The position numbers and the translations under genes were made by a program. DNA of 64,000 nt from NCBI RefSeq assembly GCF_000002235.5, contig NW_022145599.1, positions 7,987,897 to 8,051,896 on the forward strand, read 5' to 3'. The notes beneath the pieces are model-generated. The model worked only from the letters and a program-made list of their open reading frames with translations. It did no database searches and was not told the DNA's origin. Positions 25,201 to 35,900 of this stretch are shown piece by piece; position 1 is the stretch's first letter; every line of letters starts with the position of its first letter. This stretch comes from Strongylocentrotus purpuratus. Taxonomy: Eukaryota; Echinodermata; Echinoidea; Camarodonta; Strongylocentrotidae.

Positions 25201-28200
25201 CAAGAATTTGTTTTCTTCATTTGAATAGTTCCTGTTGAATTGTATATTTTGTTGTGTTTATGTACCTTATACATGTATGTAATGCTAGTGGAGAACACAG
25301 TTTCATATTTTGTAGACCAGAGTGCATTATCAATCTATTCTAATGAGAAAAATTGTTTCTTATCAATGATCAATTTTGGAATTTATATTTCATTCACCTT
25401 GTTCTACATGTACATATTTCCTAAGCAAGAACTTCATAAATACACACAAAAATGTCCATACGGCAGCCAAAAGAACATACAATAGAGGTATTTTACAGTA
25501 ATATAGTCTGGAATGAAACAAATACCGGTATGTATATCTGACAGTGTAGAATCCATACGATCCTTGAAAGAAACAAATCCACAGGAGCTCGTGTTAACTA
25601 CATGTACAAATAATTATTACACTGATTTAAAGGAACAGTATTTTTCATACATCAAAGACGGGAATCGCAATAGATTGAATACACTCTGGTGGATACAAGG
25701 AAAGTAAAAATAAAAATAAAAGTTGTTAAAGTTTTTGTACCTGTTGCTCCATAAGCAAAGACAGTAGCATTGTATCCCTCTGTCACACGCTGTATGAGGT
25801 CCTTGGTTGTTACGTCATAGACCTCTGCCTGAAAATACAAATAAATAAAAGAAAAATCTTGATAGGACACAATTTCATTGGTTCCAAACAAATTGTGCAA
25901 TAGAAGACAAAAAACTATTCTGACAAGGATACCAAGAAAACCTCTATGAAATTTATTTCAAAGGAATGAAAAAGGCCTTTACAAATTACTCTTATATAAC
26001 TTCTACTGGACTAGTAGATTTGCTTCTTTTGTCAAAAGATTTCATTTAGTTTAATTTATGCCATTAGCTATAATTGCCCAGACAGCAATAATACTATTGG
26101 CATGCTGGTATGAATAAACCATTTAATTTCCGCTCTGGCATCGAGGATAGGCTCCAGTGGAGCACTCAAACACTTTCATCATCACATCTTCTATCCCTTG
26201 GAGTTGTCATCCTTTTTCATCCAACCAATTCAATACCATCCTGAAACAATACCTCTATCTAGACGTGGTAATATTTGCAGTATCTCCATGGCAACAGAGC
26301 CGAGCCAGACAAACGCACTGCTGACTTGCAATCAACTTGATTAAAATGTGATACTACAAAGGCAGCAGATAAAAACGAGTTAGGGGCTCTAGGTTGCTGG
26401 CAATTAAAACCAATCAATACCGCTGTATTTTATGATTGCATGAATTCAATAGCCAATATTAGAAAGTGAAAGAATAATAGGTACATACAGAGTGTAAATG
26501 TTTCATGACAGAAATCATATTGATTAACTGTTATCAATCAATTTCAAATTGATGTACTTGTCATATATGATACAATGGCAAATGATCGGTATAGAAATTG
26601 TATCAACTGGAAACTTTGGTTTTTGTTTCCTCTTTTCCTAATTTTTAAAGGGGAAAATGTAAAGTACTCTGTCAGGTATAACATGGGTTTGAGTATGAAT
26701 AGGAGGAGCATTCAGGTACCAGAATACATGCATCGATCAAAACGTTATCATTCATCAGTGTAAAAAAAAATGACAATTTTATTTTTGTTGAAGTGTGGCA
26801 AATTATCTCTTCTTTTTGTTTCCTATCCATTCACAGGTACCGAAATGCATGTATCGATCAAAATGTAATCATTCATCAGTGTAAAAAATGAAATTAATCT
26901 TTTTTTTGAAGTGTGGCAAACTATCTTTTCTTTTTGTTTTCTATCTTAAATAAAGATTTTTTAAATGCATTGCTCCAGTGAAGTAGAACAGATAGTTTGA
27001 ATAGGCAACTTGATAAAGCCTACCCCCGGATGGTTTTCTTTCATTAATGAACGGATATATGCATGTACATTGTCAATCACCATGGATTAATTCAGTAAAA
27101 CAAATATAGTGCAACAAATGAGACCTTCAGTGCACATTATGATGGAGAAATACAATATGTTCTCTCTGCCAGCAAAGGTTGTGGTTCAGATTTAATACCT
27201 AAATTTAGAATTCATTATGAATAATGTTTACTTGGGATACAAAGTGATGTGCAGACGAAGATAGCATTTGTGTTTGTGAAGCGAGAAGATTACGAGAACA
27301 AAAGAAAACTTCATGTTGAAAAGAGGACAAAAATGAAAGGGGGACCTTCTGGTGATTCAGTTTGCCAGCCCCATTCCTGGCAACTTGTAAATGCTCATGG
27401 AAGTCACGATAATTAAAACCAAAAAAATGATTTTCATCCTTTGTTTTGTATGATTTGTTCTTCTATGTAAATCTTTTGTATACACTTTGCTTTGCCAAAT
27501 AAAATAATAATAATAATAATCGGCCAAATGACAGAAGTGTAAAGGCAACAAAGAAGTGAAAAAAATAATGAGATGGGTGGTGGAAGAGAAATTAAATAAA
27601 GTTTTGTTTTGTTTTGTTTGTTTTGTTTTAAGATTAGATAATGTAATGCTACTGTACAACAATGCCCCATTGCTGGATGCAAGGTCAAAAGACAGAGAAA
27701 ATACAGTACATAAACATTGCACCCTCCAGATCTGTTCATTGAGAAAATTAGCTGCCAAATTTAGAAATTTCATTATAAAACGGAACTAAATTTTAGAGAG
27801 ATGATAGGCAATATACAAGTCAAGGTTTCAAATTGATATTCTCTCTTTTTTTAAATTAAGAGTGTTCTGCTGTCAATTGCAACCTTGAATTTCTCTCTTC
27901 TCAAAAAAAAAAATTTTTTGGACAAAAAGGCATATATTTCTTACTGTAGTCAGCATCAGAACTTGTATAATTTCCCTTTCTGAACCCCCTCAGTTATTCA
28001 TGATCATCCTGTATCACGTTTTCCCCATGCCATTATAATTTTTTGGAAAAAAGAATGGATTTGGGAAATTAATGATTAACAGACTCCATTCTATCATCAC
28101 GATGCCTCTCCATCTCGCCAGCTGTGTCCATAGCAACCTTCCTCCAACATATTTATTCAGGAGGAGATCGATAAAAACTGTGATGATCTTTATGTGAATG

Positions 28201-29949
28201 ATTCATTATATTCACTCTATACTCTGTTTGATTGAAAAGTGAGGATGACTTTTTGTTTGTTTGGTAACTATGGAAACCAATGGAGAGTTGACAGCTCTTC
28301 AATATGAATAAATGGATGTTGTATAATAACTAGTAACTCTGTTCACGTTTAACACATAGAGGTCCACTTTATAGCTGCTGTTTTCTACGCAACGGTGGAT
28401 TACTGCATTACAGAATTTTCAAAATTAATTAATATCCCTCCCTAAATATACAAGTAGCTCTAACCAAAGGATAATAAAATTGTCGATTTTTTTTTTCCTT
28501 CTTCGATGTTTGCCCATTCCATCATCAGTCTGCAATGTACATATTGACAGAGTCACAGATGTGGAACAGAGCTTTTTTTATCCAATCTCCTTTTCATTAC
28601 AGGCTTTCATCGTCCACTACATTAACCTCTTTTCCCCCGTTTTTTAATCCTTCCTGAAATATTGCTCTATTACATGTACACTGGTTTCAAGGTACAGAGC
28701 TTTCAGACTGCTGTTTTTTTACCATTTCCAAATGAATGCCATTTACATTAAAAGGGTTTGGATTATTGGAAGGCAAAAGTGGATTAGTACTTATCCATTC
28801 AATGAACTAAAATATATAATATGGATAAAAGGTACTTTCTGGATTTTATGCATTCCCTCAAAGTATTACATCAAAATTGAAAGAAGTTAAAATGAAGGAA
28901 AAATTGATTTAAATAACTGGCTTATGTTTATCCAATCAATCTTTAATCTAGGTTATACATATTGACAAAGTCACAGATGCGGAGCAGACGTTTTACCAAT
29001 TACTCTATCAATCCACTTATCAGTTCTTACTCGCTGTAAATGCATCTATGATCAAAAAGGTAAAATATAAAAACCTGTTGCCTAACATAATAAACACCAT
29101 ATTTGCTCTCTTGTGCAAATTTTCCATTATCCTTGTTTGGGAAAGGAAAATTACTTAAAACTCCAGTTGAATTCACTTCAAGCTGTGTACTGAATAAATA
29201 CCATTTCTAGTTTTCTACATGTGCCTAATATTGCCCTGGAGCGCCAAACATCTGTTACACTGTTTATTACTTTCGCTCTGTCGTAGATGAATTTATTAGA
29301 TCATATTTCTATAGACTACAAAAATGTAGAATGCAAGAACTCACATGTAGAAAACAAAACTTTGTCAGTCACACAATGTTTGAAAATTTCATATACTGCA
29401 GTCTCACGAATCCACTTGACAACAGACTGAACTAAAAGTTACATTACATCAAAAAGCCACATTCTGTTTTCAGTCGGTTTGGTGGCATGACTGGTGCATA
29501 CCTGCCAATCTTTCATGGCAAAAGTTAGAAATTTCTCAAAGCAAAATTAAGATTTAGTCTATCTTGTTTACTTTTCACACAGAATAATTTAGAAAAAGAG
29601 AGGAATATAATAAGGTTTAAAACAATAACTTGAAAGTCCCAAACATAGGAATAATTCCTCCAATTGGAATAATTGTCAGCTACATTGTATGCTGGTGTAT
29701 GAGCATATTGCCATTCTACAGTGTACATACATTTACATGAAGATCTTAAAATATTGAATACTTTCATCAACATCAAGGGTGGTAGGGTACATGTGTAGCT
29801 CTAGGCAGTGGCATAGTGTCAGTGGGTCAAGATTTTGAAGGGGGTTATCATATTAGCATTAGGAAGGGAGAGCCACTGATCTATACTCAAATTCATTTTT
29901 TTAAACGCTTTTTCATCTTTCATTTTTTCATTTTTCATTATTCATTTTT

Positions 29950-29980
<31 letters not shown>

Positions 29981-32900
29981 GGGGGGGGGGGGGATTGATT
30001 GGGGGCGTATGACAGCCTGGCTACGCCACTGACGATAGGGACAAATGACAAAGCGCCATACCTGTGTACTAGTTTCATCAAACGCCCTGTCAAAGACATA
30101 GTGCCTCTCTCTGGATCTCTTGGCCCTGAGGACATCATCTGGGTCATCTGTCGGATCTCTCAAGATAACAATCTGTGGATAAGAGATGAGAAATAAAGTC
30201 GGTTTAGTCTACAATATTCTTATTCACATTACCTGTAATTACACTGCAACAACAAAATGTCAAATTTTGTTCACATCCCGGGGTTTCGCCGTTAGTTGCT
30301 TCCGGCAAACACACACAAAAAAAAATCACAATAGAAAAATCCACCTCTGGAGTGTGGTATTTTTAACCGCCTGCTGAAGTTTCACCAATTTTTGCAGTGT
30401 AAATGCAAACTTTGGTCAGACACCTACCAATCTTTGCGACTCTCCTCCCGGATAGTTGAGTTCTGTTGCAGAGGGCGCTACACAAAATAATTTTTTTTGT
30501 GAGATAATGAAAAACTGAGTGTCAAATTTGAAAGAACATAATATTTAAATGACAAAATCATCTTTGTTTGATCAAAATCGGTTCAGAGACGGCTGAAATA
30601 TAACGATTTCTAATACTTGTGTACCACCACAAATATTAGATATTTTGAAAAATTTGAAAAAAACCGTTGAAAAAATGACATAACGCCTTGCACGTCTTTT
30701 TTAAGCCAATGACGATGTTGGCTTTTTTGTTGGCCTTTTCGTGTTGCTTATATTACCCACAACTAGCCGGCTCATGTATTGTTATTTTTGATTGAATAAT
30801 TAATTAACGGTCACCTTGTTTTTTTGAAAGTGGAGCTGAATTGGTATGATCGTATTGGCTAAATTTCACATATTTTGGGGTCTAAAATTATCTTATAGCA
30901 ATTTTAGGTTCTAAAAGGGCACTAAAAATGTCATAGATAAGAAAAGAGCAATAACCATGAACTTTGAAGGCATTTACGATCTGAAAATAGAACTCAACTA
31001 TCCCTTTAAGTGCTAATGCATGGTAGTAAAAAACAAATTGTGTTCATCCGTGATCCCATATTTGCTCTGGCAGCAATTGCTCTGGGATTTACATGTATTT
31101 CATCAAAATATAGGGTTAGGGTTACTATTGGATTTGAAGTTACATGTACATGTACATGTAGGTTTAGGGTTAGGGCTAGGTATAGAGTTGGGTTCAGGCT
31201 TGAAGCTGCAACCATTCATCCAAAATAAATGTAACACTGTCTGCTCAAAGTCAGGGTATTAACATCTTTCTGGCTCTCTTCCAGAGAATATGCCGAATCA
31301 ACTACTTGTCCAAAAGAATCAATTATTCTGCATAGAGTACAGATGTACTTCAAAAATAGAGTATCACCCCAGGCATGTACACACAAAAGATAAGAGACAA
31401 ATGAACGCTGAAGAGCAATTACTGAAGAGCAATACTTGATGCATGCACAAACAAAAGATAAGAGACAACGATGCTTTGTATATATTTGAATTAGTCCCAG
31501 CAAAGGTGAAAAGGTAAATAGTGTAGACCTATACATGTAGCTGTAAAAGAAGCTTGAAGCTTGACGATAACGAATTAATTTGGACAAAATGCAAGATTAA
31601 CACTACACTATTCAGATTTACATGTACAATAAATATGCATACCAGGCATTTGAATGAAAAAAGATAAGAGACAAAAAATATTGTGCTAATCAACCTGCTT
31701 TTCTTATTTACTCATTTCTCATTGTTTTCATGACAGTTACCATATTATACATGTACAGTGTACATGCACATGTGTAGATTTCACCCCCTTCTCTTTCTGT
31801 CTCTGCCTCCCCCTCCCCCATCTAGTCCACCTCTTTCTTCCTCTCTCTGTGTCTCTTTGGTAATTCATATTCAATGGATTCAATTCAACAACAACAAATT
31901 CTTCTTTGCATCTAATTTTCATCAAACAAATTAAAATGGCCATCGATCAATCATCCTTGCACAAAATTGTATGATAAATATATTTTTTCAATCACTTGGT
32001 ACTTGGTACTTGGTACTTGGTAGGATTCCTCCAAAAGACGCCGTAAAGGTGTTTAAACTGGAGGTGTGTCGTTGTGTGCGGCCACCAACTTAAGGTGCTG
32101 GTTTTAAGTTGGTTTTAAGCGCAGATTTCAACGTATTTAAGGAAGGTTGGGCTACAATTGAGGGAGAAAGACTGTTCCAGTCCCTAACTGTCCTTGGGAA
32201 GAATGAGTAAGCGTATGCGTCCGTCCTGACTTTGTTGATATAGAATTGTTGGTCATGGCCCCGTCTTGTTCGTTCTACCTTGGGTGAGATGTAATTCTTG
32301 TAGTTGATGGATATTAATAAATTGTGACGTCAATGTATATGTATGATCATCACAAACAATATCTTTACAATTAATGTACATGTACACCTTGCAAATTCAT
32401 TCGTTTTGTAGTAACAAAAAAATTACCGGTAAGTCGCAAACCAACAAATACCATAAAAACTACCACAAAAATATGAGAAAAAACTGTCAGAGATTATATA
32501 CAGTACATTAGGTCATATAGAGCTTTTTTTTTTATATAGACATTCATCATGCAATGCACTTCAGTCAAATCTGAAAATCAACAGTTTAAAATTATTTTTC
32601 TTTGTACAAGTATTAGCATTTCTTGTCATATTACAGTGATTGTTTAATGTTGATCATACCCAAGAGCATTTCATCATCAAGAGCATTACAAATGTTAAAA
32701 AAATGAAATTACATTTTGATGAACAGTTACACCGTTCGAAATTGCATGATAATGAACTCATTAGCAAAAGTGACTGATCAGTGGTCTCCAGTGACTCATT
32801 TACATATTATTTATACAGCCATTAAAAATTACCTTGTGACTCATTATTAGTCAATAATGCTAGTAAAAGTTTAAAACAAGATTGATACCATGATACTAAT

Positions 32901-35900
32901 AAGCATTTAAAATGTAAAATGATACACAATGAATCATAAGCTGGAACTTGGAAGTCACTAAATATTTCTTTGGTTCTCAATTTTTTAAAACATGTTTACA
33001 TCTACTCATGACAGGAATACAACATAAGAACAAAGTGAATGACATATTCATAGCTAGTTTCATGAAATGGCGTACATGTAATGCTATATTTAAGCCTAGA
33101 AACAAATACCAATATTTGCAAATCCAGGGACAAAATAATGACACAGGCATGAATAATTAAGTAGTAATGGCAAAACCACCAAATTGACATGCACAAAACT
33201 AACGCGCTGTAATACCAATTATACAAAAGCGATTTGTTCACGGCCATCTGTACTTGTTTTCTACATCTCTGCATTGAATTGACATGGCAGCCTAGAGCTA
33301 TTTTCATACTTGATTAAAAAGGATGAAAGGCCTGTGTCATTGTTACCTAGTGATCCACAATCGATTGGCTAACGGGCATCACTCATTCTACTGACCAGGG
33401 CTGACCAGTGCTGACCAGTGCTGACCATTCAGGTCTATAGAGCTGGACAAGATGAGGATCGGGTAAAATCAATGACATTCCATTCACGTGTTGTAAGGAC
33501 TTATTGACTGACCACAGCAAAATGGCCGACAAATTTGTTTCTTAAGTCAGTCCAGGGCACATTGGCTACCCTGTTAATACTGACCCCACAAAAAACATTT
33601 ATCTTTCATGTCATCATCTTCTTCTCTTTTTTTTTCTTCCTTCTTCTCCCTTTTTCCTTCTTCTTCTCTTTCTTCTCCTTCTTCTCTTTCTTCCTCTTCT
33701 TACACTGTATGTGGCTCTTCCTCCCTTTCTTCCGCTTCTTCTTCTTCTCCTTCATTTTCTTATTCTTCAAAAAAGTATGTGGCAATGCTGCTTTAATAAT
33801 ACAGACCACATCATTATTCTATACTGTCCATATGATATCCTTCTCAATTAATTTCCATATTCAAGTAGCCTAGTATTCCACTTAAAAGGAGTTACAGAAC
33901 TATGAAATATTAAACCTGTACATGTACTCTCCCAAAATTGAATTCTATGTGAATCTATTTTCAGTTTCAAGGGCTCAAACAAAATAAATCAATCTTTTCA
34001 AAAGTAGCAAATATCTTTATTAGCTCTGTTTTCAGTAACCTTAAAAAAACTTCATACTGTGTATGTACAGTATGTACAGATGGAGAAACACTGTTGAAAA
34101 CTGTAGGGTAAAAATCATTTAGCTTTTTGTTTTTTAAATGGTTAGAAACCATATAAGTTCTTGACAGTCATGATAAACTGTTCAAGTTAGTTTTATTGCA
34201 TTTTCAACTGTTGAAGGTTTCCAGTTAGATGACAATATTATATAGGCCTTGTGCACTAAAAAGTCATGGAACTCTTCTACGTGTACTGTTTATAGTTCAC
34301 TCAATATCTTTTTTATTCTATCTTCAGTGGTTTTATCATCCTTGTTCTGGATATTATTAATTCATGGATGTCCTTCAAGAAGTACGTGGATTCGAGGAAG
34401 CCTTCCCCTTCTAACCTCAGGAATTCAATGGCTGGCTAAGAAGGCAACTTACCCATTGTGTTTCACCCTGGATTAATCAGTGGGATTGAGACATGGGCTA
34501 GGTCAAACTTGAATGGGGCTGCCTACTACCTGCTGTAAATGAAAGCTCTATTGATCACCAACCGTAGGGGGGCTTTGGTACAATGAGCTCAAGCCTCAAG
34601 GACCCAATGTTGTCAACAATTCAGACAAAAAAAAGTCACAAACGAGCTTCATCATGTGATGTGGAAAGCAAGGTGGGATAAGAGGAAGATCATTGGGTTT
34701 ATTGGCTTTAGGAAAATAGGGACAATGTGACTATCATCATACATGGACAAAAACTTCATAAATCAATACAGGAAGAGTTTTTTTTACTCATTTTTTAAAA
34801 TCAAGTTATATATCTCTTGCTAAGTACTAAACACGGTTTGTTCCCGTTTCTCTGCATGCAAGTTATAAACTTCAACTTTCTTAAACTTCATTTTTGCTTA
34901 GAAGCCTTAAAAGATTAATCATAGTACAGTACATATCAGGTAAATCAGGTACATGTACATGTATATTTGAACTTTCAATACATGCAAATTGGCAACATTT
35001 TAATATATATCTCATTTTGCTGAAAAGTCCTGAAAAAAAATTGAATAGTAATTGCTCATTGCTAAATTTTCATATTAAATTTTTATTTTATTTCCCTAAA
35101 TTTCAATAATTTTTTGAAGTATCGTACATATAATTACTGACACAAAGCCAAAAGGATTTAGAAATAAAGTGGAAGAAATGAAAAGTGTTATCTGGACTTC
35201 CTACATGTACATTTGCGTATTTGTACAAAACAAATACAGGTACCGGTACATGTACAAGGTAAAGCAAAATGAGAGAAAAATCCCCCTTTTAGTTTGCTTT
35301 TAGTATTTATACAGTCTCAAGCTCCAAATCCAAAGTGCTTGTACAGACCTCCTGATGAATAGGAAATCCAATCAATCAATCTGCATTCTATAAACCTCTG
35401 ACATTCCACTGATCATGGTGTACAGTAGTCATAGTGATCACATGTGCATCAAAATCCATCTATGATATATGCCATTCAATATTGAATATTTGATTAGAAA
35501 AGCTTTCGGCAATAAAGTGCAGTGTGAATGACTGATAAACCTTATCGTGAACAGCACAGCTAACTTGTAATAAGCACAGACTAAATGTCAAATTTTATGA
35601 ACAATATTTTATATATTAATTTGTCATCATGTACTCTAAAACAAAATTAATTTCATGTGGCTTTCAATAAATCAGTATTGGCCTTTCCAACCCTTTTTAT
35701 GCTATCTAGGCAGTTTTAATATTCCATTTTTGTTTTATCAGTTATTATAAACTTATTGAAATAAAGTTTTACTATACATGTAAACTTGTTGTTTTTTAAC
35801 ATAAAAAAAGAGCACATGAATTGTGAAGTCTGATACCCTTGAAAAAGTAATTGTTTCCACAAGATGAACCCAGAAGAGAAACTCTGGTTAAAACTTGTCT

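Noticed and set aside
34249-34476. 75-codon open frame in KIF19 intron 2
   Set aside because: No domain, no splice sites of matching phase and low-complexity surroundings.
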